From the NCBI RefSeq assembly GCF_013385425.1, contig NZ_JACAQA010000002.1, positions 124,001 through 188,000 of the forward strand: DNA of 64,000 bases. The letters are read 5' to 3'. The position numbers were made by a program, and so were the translations under genes. The notes below the pieces were generated by a model. That model was not told where the DNA came from. It worked only from the letters and a program-made list of their open reading frames with translations, and searched no databases. Shown here one piece after another: positions 28,655-36,966 of the stretch; positions within the stretch are counted from its first letter, which is position 1, and each line of letters opens with the position of its first letter. The stretch comes from Pseudomonas gingeri. GTDB lineage: Bacteria; Pseudomonadota; Gammaproteobacteria; Pseudomonadales; Pseudomonadaceae.

Positions 28655-28940
28655 TTATCCGGCACTGACACTGACAACTACCGCCCCTGCACTCCCCACT
28701 TGGAAGTGCACGGCATAGTTATGCCTTTAATTATTAAAACTTGAGTATTTCATTATGGACGAAGCCAGTAGGCGGTTCGCTGTTCGTCATTATTTGGTGA
28801 ACGGGCAGCGAACGTTAAAACCTTATACACCCTCTTACTCGAATCACTCGCATCCGCGTGACTCGGCCTGTATTCGTTCGCCTGTTGAATAGGTGAGTCG
28901 TCTATATGCCCGGTCACGAAGACGTGACAGAGGCATCGCT
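28655..28940 (+). promoter_or_regulatory. Structured leader of mgtA with hairpins and a leader ORF
   Basis: The 286 bp before mgtA contain consecutive hairpins: CACTT/AAGTG at 28697-28708, GGCATA/TATGCC at 28712-28725 followed by TTTAATTATT, and a long stem GTTCGCTG (28775-28782) with CAGCGAAC (28806-28813) extended by an imperfect inner stem. A 45-codon ORF (28755-28892) covers the long stem. In enterobacteria mgtA is controlled by a long 5' leader with a short ORF, and the architecture here is similar although no sequence match is claimed. Confidence 0.55.
28755..28892 (+). CDS. Candidate 45-residue leader peptide of mgtA
   Basis: Read from ATG at 28755 to TAG at 28892. It starts MDEASRRFAVRHYLVNGQ and contains the basic and proline part RTLKPYTPSYSNHSHPRD. 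Codons 8-20 lie inside a strong stem-loop. The stop lies 48 bp before the mgtA ATG and in the same frame. There is no strong ribosome site. Proline-containing leader peptides couple translation speed to mgtA transcription in Salmonella, so a similar role is possible here but unproven. Confidence 0.4.
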   Translation: MDEASRRFAVRHYLVNGQRTLKPYTPSYSNHSHPRDSACIRSPVE

Positions 28941-31652
28941 ATGAACGCAGTCAAAGACCCTATCCGGCCCACCGGAAACCGTGCGACGCAAGACACCAAA
29001 CTGTCGATGCGCGCCGCTCGCGAATCGCAACACACCCTGGCCACCACCCTGAGCAACGTCAACGCCAGCCGTGACGGCCTGACCGAACTGGACGCCGCCG
29101 GCCGCCTGCAACGCGAAGGCTTCAACGAAGTCGCCCACGACAAGCCGCCACACGTCCTGATCCAGTTCCTCCAGGCGCTGAACAACCCCTTCATCTACGT
29201 GCTGCTGATCCTGGCCGGCATCAGCTTCTTCACCGACTTCTGGCTGGCCGAGCGCGCCGGTGAAGAAGGCGACCTGACCAAGGTCATCATCATCATGACC
29301 ATGGTGACCCTGAGCAGCACCCTGCGCTTCTGGCAGGAACACCGCTCGGCCAAGTCCGCCGAAGCCCTCAAGGCCATGGTCCGGACCACCGCCACGGTGC
29401 TGCGCCGCGAGCAGCTGGGCAACAAGCCAGTACTGCGCGAAGTGCCGATGCGCGAACTGGTGGCCGGCGATATCGTGCAGTTGTCGGCCGGCGACATGAT
29501 TCCGGCGGATATCCGCCTGATCGAATCCCGCGACCTGTTTATCAGCCAGGCGGTGCTCACCGGTGAAGCCTTGCCGGTGGAGAAGTACGACACCCTCGGC
29601 GATGTCGCGGCCAAATCCGCCTCCACCGGCACCGACCAGAGCAATCTGCTGGACCTGCAGAACATCTGCTTCATGGGCACCAACGTGGTCAGCGGCACCG
29701 CCAAGGCCGTGGTGGTCGCCACCGGTGCGCGTACCTACTTCGGCTCGCTGGCCAAGGCGATTGTCGGCTCGCGGGTGCAGACCGCCTTCGATCGCGGGGT
29801 GAACAGTGTCAGCTGGCTGCTGATCCGCTTCATGCTGGTGATGGTGCCGATCGTGTTCCTGCTCAACGGTTTCTCCAAAGGCGACTGGAGCGATGCCCTG
29901 CTCTTCGCCCTGGCGGTCGCCGTCGGCCTGACCCCGGAAATGCTGCCGATGATCGTCAGCGCCAACCTCGCCAAGGGTGCCATGGCCATGGCCCGGCGCA
30001 AGGTGGTGGTCAAGCGCCTGAACGCCATCCAGAACTTCGGCTCCATGGACGTGCTGTGCACCGACAAGACCGGCACCCTGACCCAGGACAAGATCATCCT
30101 CGAGCACCACGTCGACGCCACCGGCCAGCGCGATGACGCGGTGCTGGGCCTGGCCTGGCTCAACAGCTACCACCAGAGCGGCATGAAGAACCTGATGGAC
30201 CAGGCGGTGCTGCAATTCTCCCGGGAGACCCCCAACTTCCAGGAGCCGTTCGCCTACAGCAAAGTCGATGAACTGCCCTTCGACTTCGTCCGTCGGCGCC
30301 TGTCGATCATCGTCCAGGACAGCCATGCCGATCACCTGCTGGTGTGCAAGGGCGCGGTCGAGGAAATGCTCGCCATCTCCAGCCACGTCATGGAAGGCAA
30401 CGAGGTCGTAGCCCTGGACGAGCAACGTCGCAAGGCCTTGCTGGCCCTGGCCAATGATTACAACAAGGACGGTTTCCGCGTCCTGCTGCTGGCCACCCGC
30501 GACATTCTCAAAGGCCAGACCAAGGGGCAATACAAGACCGCCGACGAGCGTGACCTGGTCATCCGCGGCTTCCTGACTTTCCTCGATCCGCCGAAGGAAA
30601 CCGCCGGGCCGGCGATTGCCGCCCTGCGTGAGATCGGCGTCACGGTCAAGGTGCTGACTGGCGACAACGCCGTGGTTACCTGCAAGATCTGCCGTGAAGT
30701 CGGCCTGGAGCCAGGCCTGCCGCTGCTGGGCCAGGACATCGAGCATATGGACGACGCGACCCTCAAGCTGCGGGTCGAGGAGCGCACGGTCTTTGCCAAG
30801 CTGACCCCGTTGCAGAAATCCCGGGTGCTCAAGGCCCTGCAATCCAACGGCCATACCGTCGGTTTCCTCGGCGACGGCATCAACGACGCCCCGGCCCTGC
30901 GGGATGCCGACGTCGGGATCTCGGTGGACAGCGGCACGGACATCGCCAAGGAATCGGCCGACATCATCCTGCTGGAAAAGAGCCTGATGGTGCTGGAAGA
31001 AGGCGTGCTCAAGGGCCGCGAAACCTTCGGCAATATCATGAAGTACCTGAACATGACCGCCAGCTCCAACTTCGGCAACGTGTTCTCGGTGCTGGTGGCC
31101 AGTGCGTTCATCCCGTTCCTGCCGATGCTGTCGATCCACCTGCTGCTGCAGAACCTGATCTACGACATCTCCCAGCTGGCCCTGCCGTGGGACAAGATGG
31201 ACAAGGAATACCTGCGCAAGCCACGCAAGTGGGACGCGAAGAACATCGGGCGTTTCATGCTGTGGATCGGGCCGACCTCGTCGATCTTCGACATGACCAC
31301 CTTTGCCCTGATGTGGTACGTGTTCGCCGCCAACAGCGTGGAAGCCCAGGCATTGTTCCAGTCCGGCTGGTTTATCGAAGGCCTGCTGTCGCAGACCTTG
31401 GTGGTGCACATGCTGCGGACCCAGAAGATCCCGTTCTTCCAGAGCACTGCGTCACTGCCGATCATCGTCATGACCTGTCTGGCGGTGTCCATCGGCATCT
31501 ACCTGCCGTTCTCGCAACTGGGCACGCTGGTGGGCCTGGTGCCGTTGCCGATGGCGTACTTCCCATGGCTGGTGGGCACCCTGCTGGCCTACTGCGTGGT
31601 GGCCCAGAGCATGAAGATGTTCTATATCCGCCGCTTCAAGCAGTGGTTCTGA
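28941..31652 (+). CDS. mgtA: Magnesium-translocating P-type ATPase
   Basis: A 903-residue P3B-type ATPase importing Mg2+ across the inner membrane. The start at 28941 follows GAGGCATCGCT; an in-frame GTG at 28893 would add 16 basic residues. The phosphorylated aspartate is Asp375 in CTDKTGTLT. The TGE loop is seen as VLTGEALPVEKY, the hinge as LTGDNAVVTCKICREVG and the GDGINDAP loop is intact. Ten membrane helices fit the MgtA/MgtB pattern. It is preceded by a structured leader and followed by a REPIN. No mgtC is adjacent. Confidence 0.95.
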   Translation: MNAVKDPIRPTGNRATQDTKLSMRAARESQHTLATTLSNVNASRDGLTELDAAGRLQREGFNEVAHDKPPHVLIQFLQALNNPFIYVLLILAGISFFTDFWLAERAGEEGDLTKVIIIMTMVTLSSTLRFWQEHRSAKSAEALKAMVRTTATVLRREQLGNKPVLREVPMRELVAGDIVQLSAGDMIPADIRLIESRDLFISQAVLTGEALPVEKYDTLGDVAAKSASTGTDQSNLLDLQNICFMGTNVVSGTAKAVVVATGARTYFGSLAKAIVGSRVQTAFDRGVNSVSWLLIRFMLVMVPIVFLLNGFSKGDWSDALLFALAVAVGLTPEMLPMIVSANLAKGAMAMARRKVVVKRLNAIQNFGSMDVLCTDKTGTLTQDKIILEHHVDATGQRDDAVLGLAWLNSYHQSGMKNLMDQAVLQFSRETPNFQEPFAYSKVDELPFDFVRRRLSIIVQDSHADHLLVCKGAVEEMLAISSHVMEGNEVVALDEQRRKALLALANDYNKDGFRVLLLATRDILKGQTKGQYKTADERDLVIRGFLTFLDPPKETAGPAIAALREIGVTVKVLTGDNAVVTCKICREVGLEPGLPLLGQDIEHMDDATLKLRVEERTVFAKLTPLQKSRVLKALQSNGHTVGFLGDGINDAPALRDADVGISVDSGTDIAKESADIILLEKSLMVLEEGVLKGRETFGNIMKYLNMTASSNFGNVFSVLVASAFIPFLPMLSIHLLLQNLIYDISQLALPWDKMDKEYLRKPRKWDAKNIGRFMLWIGPTSSIFDMTTFALMWYVFAANSVEAQALFQSGWFIEGLLSQTLVVHMLRTQKIPFFQSTASLPIIVMTCLAVSIGIYLPFSQLGTLVGLVPLPMAYFPWLVGTLLAYCVVAQSMKMFYIRRFKQWF

Positions 31653-31680
31653 TGCGGTTCGTCAGATAACACCGAACCTT

Positions 31681-31752
31681 GTAGGAGCAGGGCTTGTCCG
31701 CGAAGGGGACCTCAAGACCGCTAAAAGCTTCGCGGGCAAGCCCTGCTCCTAC
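31681..31752. repeat. Pseudomonas REP doublet (REPIN)
   Basis: Two inverted REP units: GTAGGAGCAGGGCTTG... at 31681-31705 and its near-exact reverse complement at 31728-31752, separated by 22 bp. Only one position in the arms differs. This is the typical mobile REPIN of P. fluorescens-group genomes. It lies 29 bp after the mgtA stop and may protect or end that mRNA. Confidence 0.9.
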
Positions 31753-31823
31753 AGGTGCGTGGTGTTCATACGATTGTATTCGCGCATTGGCACCTATAAC
31801 CCGGCCATCCCCCGGAGCCCACC

Positions 31824-32039
31824 ATGGAACCACTCAGCCAGTTCCTCGCCGTTCTCGACTACAGCTATCGGGCGCTGTCGGTCCTGTTCCTGACCAAAGC
31901 GGCAAAAGTGGTCAGGCGGGTCACCGTGAAGCTCTATGTTCGCGGGACGCTGACCGCTATCGAAATGCGCTACCTGCTGGCGTTCTCCAGCACCATCAGT
32001 CGTGTCTCGGTGAGGTTGCTGCGCCCACCCAGAAAGTAA
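31824..32039 (+). CDS. Small basic hypothetical protein
   Basis: A 71-residue protein with a hydrophobic N-terminal third (MEPLSQFLAVLDYSYRALSV) and a strongly basic remainder (KAAKVVRRVTVKLYVRG, RLLRPPRK). CCGGAG precedes the ATG at proper spacing. It lies between the REPIN and the Na/Pi cotransporter, 24 bp before the latter, on the same strand. It may be a membrane-associated peptide. I recognise no family, and an accidental ORF is not excluded. Confidence 0.5.
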   Translation: MEPLSQFLAVLDYSYRALSVLFLTKAAKVVRRVTVKLYVRGTLTAIEMRYLLAFSSTISRVSVRLLRPPRK

Positions 32040-32063
32040 AAAACCAGTACGTGGAGAATCCTC

Positions 32064-33794
32064 ATGTCTGGAACCGCTCTGTTGATCCACCTCGCCGGCG
32101 CCATCGCCTTGTTGCTCTGGGGCACCCATATGATTTCAACCGCCCTGCTGCGTGGCTTCGGCACCCAGCTGCGCAATGGCCTGGGCCGCAATCTCGATAA
32201 ACGCTGGAAGGCCCTGCTCTGTGGCATCGGCATCACCACCGTGCTGCAAAGCAGTACCGCGGTAAGCCTGATGGCCAGCTCTTTCACCGCCGCCGGCACC
32301 CTCAGTCTCGCTCCGGCGCTGGCGGTGATGCTGGGGGCCAATATCGGCTCGACCCTGGTTGTGCAACTGCTCAGCTTCGACACCTCGATCGCCATCCCCC
32401 TGGTACTGCTGGCGGGCTTCGTGGTGTTCCGTCTGCGCGACGACTCGCGTTATGAAAGCGTCGGCTGCGCCCTGATCGGCCTCGGCCTGATGCTGCTGGC
32501 GCTGAGCCTGCTGGGTGCCGCCCTCGGGCAGATGGAAAGCACGCCGTTGTTCCATGTGGTCATGCAAGGCCTTGACGGCGACCTGTTGATCGCCTTGCTG
32601 GTGGCGCTGCTGCTGACCTGGATGTGCCATTCCAGTGTCGCGGTGATCCTGTTGATCGCCTCCCTGGCCAGCACCGGGCTGATGTCGCCGGTGACCACCC
32701 TGGCCCTGGTGCTCGGGGTTAATATCGGCGGCGCCTTGCCGTCGGTGATGAATGCCGGCACCCCGGTCGCCCGACGCCTGCCCCTGGGCAATCTGCTGGT
32801 GCGGCTGTTCGGCGCGCTGCTGTTGCTGCCGTTCGCCTCGCTGCTGGGCAAGAGCCTGGCCGCTACCGCCATCGCCCCCGCGCAGTTGGTGGTGTACCTG
32901 CATATCGCCTTCAACCTGCTTCTGGGCCTGGGCTTTATCGGTTTGGTGGATTGGCTTGCCAAGGGCCTGACCCGACTGCTGCCGACACCGGAGCAGGCCG
33001 CCGACCCGGGCATGCCGCAGTACCTCGACGAAGCCGGCCTGGAAGTGGCCAATATCGGTCTCTCGAACGCCGTGCGCGAAGCCCTGCGCATCGCCGACAT
33101 GCTCTCGGTGATGCTCGATCGGGTACTGCAACTGTTCCAGAAACCCGGCGAGGTGTCGGCCGAGGCTATCCGCCAGCTCGACCAGTCCCTGGACCTGCTC
33201 AGCGCGGCGATCCGCGCCTACCTCGCGGATATCGGCCAGGACGGCCTGAGCGACGAGGATGCCGACCGCGCCCAGGAAATCCTGATGTTCGTGATCAACC
33301 TGGAGCATGCCGGCGACATTCTCTCGACCAACCTCGCCCAATTGGCGGCGCGCCGTCGGCGCCGTGGCGAACGCTTCTCGGAGTTCGAACTGGGGCACAT
33401 CTATCCGTTGCACGAAGAGCTGCGCGAAAGCCTGAGCCTGGCGGTCACCGTGTTCCTGCGCGAAGACACCGTCACGGCCCATCGACTGGTGGAGCGCAAG
33501 GAGGTGATTCGCCGCCTGGAAGCCGGCGCCAGCCGCGAACACTTTCGCAAGCTCAGTGCCGACAAGAGCACCTGGGCCGAATCGGGGGATATTTTCCAGC
33601 GGGTGCTGCGCGATTACCGGCGTGTACACCACCACATCGCGGCACTCGCCTATCCAGTGCTCGAACGCTCGGGAGAACGCGTCCCGGAAACTCAGTCCCC
33701 GGGCGCGAACGAGCCTGCACCCGGGCCTGTACACGCCCTTGAACTCAACGACGAGCCCCGGCTCGACAAGGATAACTACCCATGCGCGTCCTGA
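32064..33794 (+). CDS. Na+/phosphate cotransporter family protein with PhoU-like domain
   Basis: A 576-residue protein. Residues 1-300 hold two repeats of the Na/Pi cotransporter domain with the QSS signature: GITTVLQSSTAVSLMASSF, and a second repeat MCHSSVAVILLIASLAS. Residues 320-550 are helical and resemble PhoU (EALRIADMLSVMLDRVLQLF, INLEHAGDILSTNLAQLAAR). Such proteins move inorganic phosphate with sodium, or export it. GGAG precedes the ATG. Its 3' end overlaps the SLOG-like gene by 13 bp. Confidence 0.92.
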   Translation: MSGTALLIHLAGAIALLLWGTHMISTALLRGFGTQLRNGLGRNLDKRWKALLCGIGITTVLQSSTAVSLMASSFTAAGTLSLAPALAVMLGANIGSTLVVQLLSFDTSIAIPLVLLAGFVVFRLRDDSRYESVGCALIGLGLMLLALSLLGAALGQMESTPLFHVVMQGLDGDLLIALLVALLLTWMCHSSVAVILLIASLASTGLMSPVTTLALVLGVNIGGALPSVMNAGTPVARRLPLGNLLVRLFGALLLLPFASLLGKSLAATAIAPAQLVVYLHIAFNLLLGLGFIGLVDWLAKGLTRLLPTPEQAADPGMPQYLDEAGLEVANIGLSNAVREALRIADMLSVMLDRVLQLFQKPGEVSAEAIRQLDQSLDLLSAAIRAYLADIGQDGLSDEDADRAQEILMFVINLEHAGDILSTNLAQLAARRRRRGERFSEFELGHIYPLHEELRESLSLAVTVFLREDTVTAHRLVERKEVIRRLEAGASREHFRKLSADKSTWAESGDIFQRVLRDYRRVHHHIAALAYPVLERSGERVPETQSPGANEPAPGPVHALELNDEPRLDKDNYPCAS

Positions 33795-34129
33795 TCTGCG
33801 CCGGGCGCTATTACCTGAACGCGGCGATGTGCCGCAAGGTGCTGGAGGCTTATCACCAGACCCGCAAGATCAGTGTCCTGATTCATGGCGGCAACCAGTT
33901 CCTGGGCAGTGAGATCGAGGATTGGGCCCGGGAAAGCGGTACGCACCTGGTGCGCTATCCGTCCAATTGGCAGCTCTATGGCAAGCAGGCCGAACGCCGG
34001 CGCAACCAGTTCATGCTGATGGACAGCGAACCGCAGCTGGTGATTGCCTTTCCCGGCGGCCACGACACTGAAGAGCTGGTGGCCCAGGCCAGGGCCATGG
34101 AGATCGATGTCCTGTCCCTGGAGGACTGA
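33782..34129 (+). CDS. DUF2493/YspA-like SLOG family protein
   Basis: A 115-residue protein beginning MRVLICAGRYYLNAAMCRKV, with IHGGNQFLGSEIEDWARESG, a FPGGHDTEELVAQARAM segment and a C-terminal beta strand. The RVLICAGR, HGG and AFPGG blocks define the DUF2493 branch of the SLOG nucleotide-binding fold. SLOG proteins bind or process nucleotide-like ligands and are sometimes sensors in defence or stress systems. AAGGATAAC precedes the ATG, and the gene overlaps the Na/Pi cotransporter by 13 bp, so the two are co-translated. Confidence 0.85.
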   Translation: MRVLICAGRYYLNAAMCRKVLEAYHQTRKISVLIHGGNQFLGSEIEDWARESGTHLVRYPSNWQLYGKQAERRRNQFMLMDSEPQLVIAFPGGHDTEELVAQARAMEIDVLSLED

Positions 34130-34241
34130 GCGTCTGTTCACCCCTTATCAAGCAACACCCTGCCCGGCCTTTTACCTAGGTAGAGGTCAGGCCATTGCCT
34201 GCACGCGGTCACTGACCGCCCACCCCGAAGGAGCATCAAGC

Positions 34242-34439
34242 ATGAATGAAGAACCCGGTTGTAACGCGTACCACCACGACCTCCATACCCCTTTGCCCGT
34301 TTCACGACGACGCGCATCCGACGCGCGCGCCCGTGAGCATCTGATCACCGAGGCCTGCCATGAAAAAATCCACTTCTCGCCACACCAAGCGAACGACCAC
34401 CGCCCGGCCGACGCCGACGGTTTCCAGCTCCCTGCTTAA
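34242..34439 (+). CDS. Possible small protein overlapping the next gene
   Basis: A 65-codon frame, ATG at 34242 after a good GAAGGAG site. It starts MNEEPGCNAYHHDLHTPLPV and is His-rich and basic. Its last 80 bases overlap the start of the outer-membrane-like gene in another frame. The strong ribosome site is the main reason to list it. It could be a leader ORF that couples translation into 34360, or chance. Confidence 0.3.
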   Translation: MNEEPGCNAYHHDLHTPLPVSRRRASDARAREHLITEACHEKIHFSPHQANDHRPADADGFQLPA

Positions 34440-35175
34440 ACACCTGCCCCCGGCCCAGCGCCGCGCCCTGCAACGCACGGTGGTGCTTGTCGGTGCCACT
34501 TTCAGTACCTTCCTGCTGCTTTCGCTCTACTCCAAGGCCCACGCGGCCGGCGGCTCGTACGTCGTCGATGATGGCGGGATCAACGACCCCGGCCAATGCA
34601 ATATCGACACCTGGTACAAGAGCGGCCGGCACAACGCCGCCAGCGGCGAAACCGTGCTTTCGGCGGACTGCACACCGACCAGTCTGCCCGCCGTGCAACT
34701 GGGTGCCGACATCAACCGCAGTCGTGACGACGGCGAGCACACCACGATGCTGAGTCCGCACCTGAAGGCCTCGATTTTCACTCGGGAAGACCTGGGGCTC
34801 GAAGCCGCAGTAGTGGCCCAGGCCCACGTTGCCACGGATCGCCGGCATGCCTTCGACGGCGCCGACCTCGCAGTGCCGCTGACCTACACGCCTTTCACAC
34901 CCTTGCGCCTGACCGTCAGTGCCGGCTGGTACCACGCCCATAACGACGGCGCGCCCAGCGAGGGCCGGAGCTGGGGCGGTGGTGTGGAATACGATGTGCT
35001 GAAGTCGCTGACCCTGGTGGCCGAACGTTTCGGCCAACAAAATGGCGACCAGGGCTGGCAGGCCGGACCGCGCCTGCATATTGGCAAAAATCTCGACATC
35101 GACCTGGTGGCCGGTCAGCACCTGTCGGGCGATCGCGATCGTTGGTTCACCACCGGCGCGACGGTGCGCTTCTAA
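34360..35175 (+). CDS. Outer-membrane-like protein with long N-terminal extension
   Basis: A 271-residue protein. About 38 basic residues (Lys/Arg/Thr-rich) precede a hydrophobic stretch VVLVGATFSTFLLLSLYSKA ending AHA-A near residue 62, like an extended signal peptide. The mature part has alternating beta-type segments (LTVSAGWYHAHNDG, GGGVEYDVLKSLTLVAERFG, IDLVAGQHLSGD) and ends in TTGATVRF, a terminal phenylalanine typical of beta-barrel outer-membrane proteins. It is Cys-containing near the start of the mature part. Function and family are unknown to me. Confidence 0.65.
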   Translation: MKKSTSRHTKRTTTARPTPTVSSSLLKHLPPAQRRALQRTVVLVGATFSTFLLLSLYSKAHAAGGSYVVDDGGINDPGQCNIDTWYKSGRHNAASGETVLSADCTPTSLPAVQLGADINRSRDDGEHTTMLSPHLKASIFTREDLGLEAAVVAQAHVATDRRHAFDGADLAVPLTYTPFTPLRLTVSAGWYHAHNDGAPSEGRSWGGGVEYDVLKSLTLVAERFGQQNGDQGWQAGPRLHIGKNLDIDLVAGQHLSGDRDRWFTTGATVRF

Positions 35176-35220
35176 GCCACCGGCAACGAACCTGGTGCTT
35201 GCACGCCAGGTTCATCAGCC

Positions 35221-35520
35221 TTACTGCCCAGGCACCTCATCCAACAGCAGGACCTGGCGCTCACTCAACAAATCACCGATCGCCGCGGCCATCGCCTTGT
35301 AGTGCGCGGTGCCGCGGTGGTGTTCGATGGCGGCCTGATCGATCCAGCGCTCGACGAAGATGAAACGCTCGGGGTCGGCCTGATCGACATGCAGGATATA
35401 TTCACGGCAACCAGGTTCGGCGCGGGACGGGACCACGCAAGCCCTGAGATGGGATTCCAGCTCTGCTGCCTTGCCCGGTTTGGCATGAAGACTGGCAACG
35501 ACACGAATTTCATGGTTCAT
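35221..35520 (-). CDS. Antibiotic biosynthesis monooxygenase-type (ABM) protein, putative quinol monooxygenase
   Basis: A 99-residue ferredoxin-like dimeric protein of the YgiN type. It reads EIRVVASLHAKPGKAAELES, REYILHVDQADPERFIFVE, then ERWIDQAAIEHHRGTAHYKA. The FVERW and H-x-x-T-x-H-Y pattern is typical. YgiN oxidises menadiol, while relatives act in polyketide oxidation or heme degradation, so the reaction is open. AGGAAATTCC precedes the ATG. It is a single gene convergent with the outer-membrane-like gene. Confidence 0.85.
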   Translation of the reverse strand: MNHEIRVVASLHAKPGKAAELESHLRACVVPSRAEPGCREYILHVDQADPERFIFVERWIDQAAIEHHRGTAHYKAMAAAIGDLLSERQVLLLDEVPGQ

Positions 35521-35653
35521 GGAATTTCCTGGAAAAGGGAGATGAAGTCGTCAGCGATCATGAGCCCTTGCTCCGACGCCTTCAAGTCAAAGGAGTGCAT
35601 TCGCCACAGGCGCGATATTGATTGGGACCGGGTTTTCAACGGCAGACGAACAA

Positions 35654-35680
35654 CACAGCCCGGCTTTGCACCGGGCTGTG
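35654..35680 (-). terminator. Strong hairpin downstream of the 71-residue gene
   Basis: CACAGCCCGG (35654-35663) pairs exactly with CCGGGCTGTG (35671-35680) around a 7-nt loop. It begins 4 bp after the end of the 35685-35900 gene on the minus strand, followed there by TTGTT. It is a likely terminator for that gene. Confidence 0.75.
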
Positions 35681-35684
35681 TGTC

Positions 35685-35900
35685 TCAAGGTTTGAGCGGC
35701 AGTTCTTCATCAAGCTCAGAAAGGCTTTTGCCATCGTCGGGGTGTTTCCAGGTTTGCGGCACCTGGTGATCGTCTTCGTTGCCGGGGGTCTCGCTGAGCG
35801 GTTCTTGATCCTCATCCGGGATCGGCACCTTGCGCCAGGGCATGGCCTGGACACCCGGGTACGCAAACGCAGTGAACGGGGAAGCAGGTTGAGTATCCAT
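35685..35900 (-). CDS. Small acidic hypothetical protein
   Basis: A 71-residue protein from ATG at 35900, which follows GAGGTGCGT (a GTG at 35906 is the alternative). It reads MDTQPASPFTAFAYPGVQAM, then a Pro/Asp/Glu-rich region (PIPDEDQEPLSETPGNEDDH) and ends in DEELPLKP. It appears largely disordered and has no membrane segment. Followed by a terminator. Resembles small acidic proteins common in Pseudomonas; function unknown. Confidence 0.65.
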   Translation of the reverse strand: MDTQPASPFTAFAYPGVQAMPWRKVPIPDEDQEPLSETPGNEDDHQVPQTWKHPDDGKSLSELDEELPLKP

Positions 35901-35995
35901 ACGCACCTCGCATCAGCAGCCCGGACCATCCGGGCTGTCAGTTTCAGTGTAGGCCTAGCCTGCCGCCCCCTCCACCTTGTGGCCGTCGACTGCGA

Positions 35996-36790
35996 CTATT
36001 TGGCATCCAGCGCGTGTTTCGCCGCCTGCTCGATCAGCGCCGCCACTTCCTTGGGGTGGGACTCGTAGACCGCATGGCTGGCGCCAGCGATTTCAATGGT
36101 GTGGCTGTTGGCGCGCTTGGCGTACATGCGCTCCAGGTCCGGGTTGATGATCCGATCGGCTTTTGCCACGGCGTACCAGCTCGGCTTGGTTTTCCAGGCG
36201 GCCGAAGTAGCGGCGGTGGTAAACACCGAGGCAGAGGTCAGGGACTGGGCATTGGCCTCGAATTCAGCCTGGGCCTTGGGCAGGTCAGCCGCGAAATCAG
36301 CGGCATAGAACGCCGGATCCAGGTAGAGGAAGCCGTCCGCGGTTTTCTTCACGGCCTTGGTCAAATTCGGATACAGCTTGCCGTTGGCGGCTTCGGTTTC
36401 ACCGATATCCAGGGCATGGGCAGCAATGTAGACCAGGCCCACCACATGGTCGTCGGTACCGGCATCGGAAATCACCGCGCCGCCGTAGCTGTGGCCGACA
36501 AGAATGGTCGGACCGTCCTGCATCGCCAGGATCCGCTTGACCGCCGTCACGTCATCGCTGAAAGCGGTCAGCGGATGCTGCGCCACCGAGACGTGGTAAC
36601 CGTCCTTGACCAGGATGTCGTAGACCGGCTTCCAGCCCGCGCCATTCACAAAGGCGCCGTGGACCAGAACGATATTGTGCACGGGGGCCGCTGCCGGAGC
36701 CGGGGCCGCCGTTGCGCTGCCGGCCATCGCCAGGGTCATGCAGGCCAGGGAAACGGCCGCCAACAGGGAAGGTACTTTCGCAAATTTCAT
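35996..36790 (-). CDS. Exported alpha/beta hydrolase
   Basis: A 264-residue protein with a signal peptide (LLAAVSLACMTLAMAGS, cleavage near ATA-A at about residue 29). The hydrolase core has VLVHGAFVNGAGW with the oxyanion region, nucleophile Ser in VGHSYGGAVIS and the C-terminal histidine in GASHAVYESHP. It fits the small EstC-like periplasmic esterase group. An upstream TTG/ATG would add 17 residues but removes the signal from the N-terminus, so 36790 is preferred. Single gene. Substrate unknown. Confidence 0.85.
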   Translation of the reverse strand: MKFAKVPSLLAAVSLACMTLAMAGSATAAPAPAAAPVHNIVLVHGAFVNGAGWKPVYDILVKDGYHVSVAQHPLTAFSDDVTAVKRILAMQDGPTILVGHSYGGAVISDAGTDDHVVGLVYIAAHALDIGETEAANGKLYPNLTKAVKKTADGFLYLDPAFYAADFAADLPKAQAEFEANAQSLTSASVFTTAATSAAWKTKPSWYAVAKADRIINPDLERMYAKRANSHTIEIAGASHAVYESHPKEVAALIEQAAKHALDAK

Positions 36791-36966
36791 GGGAATTCGT
36801 CTCGCTCGGGATTCGGGTGATCGCCCGGCCTTGTCGGCCATTGCGCCAGTACAAAGTGGCTTGCCCTAGTCCGACGCGCACCACGCCGAGTTATTCCACG
36901 ACCCGCTGAAAAATATTCGAAAAGCCCGTACCGGCATGCTGCTTACACGCCATCGGACAGCGGCCG

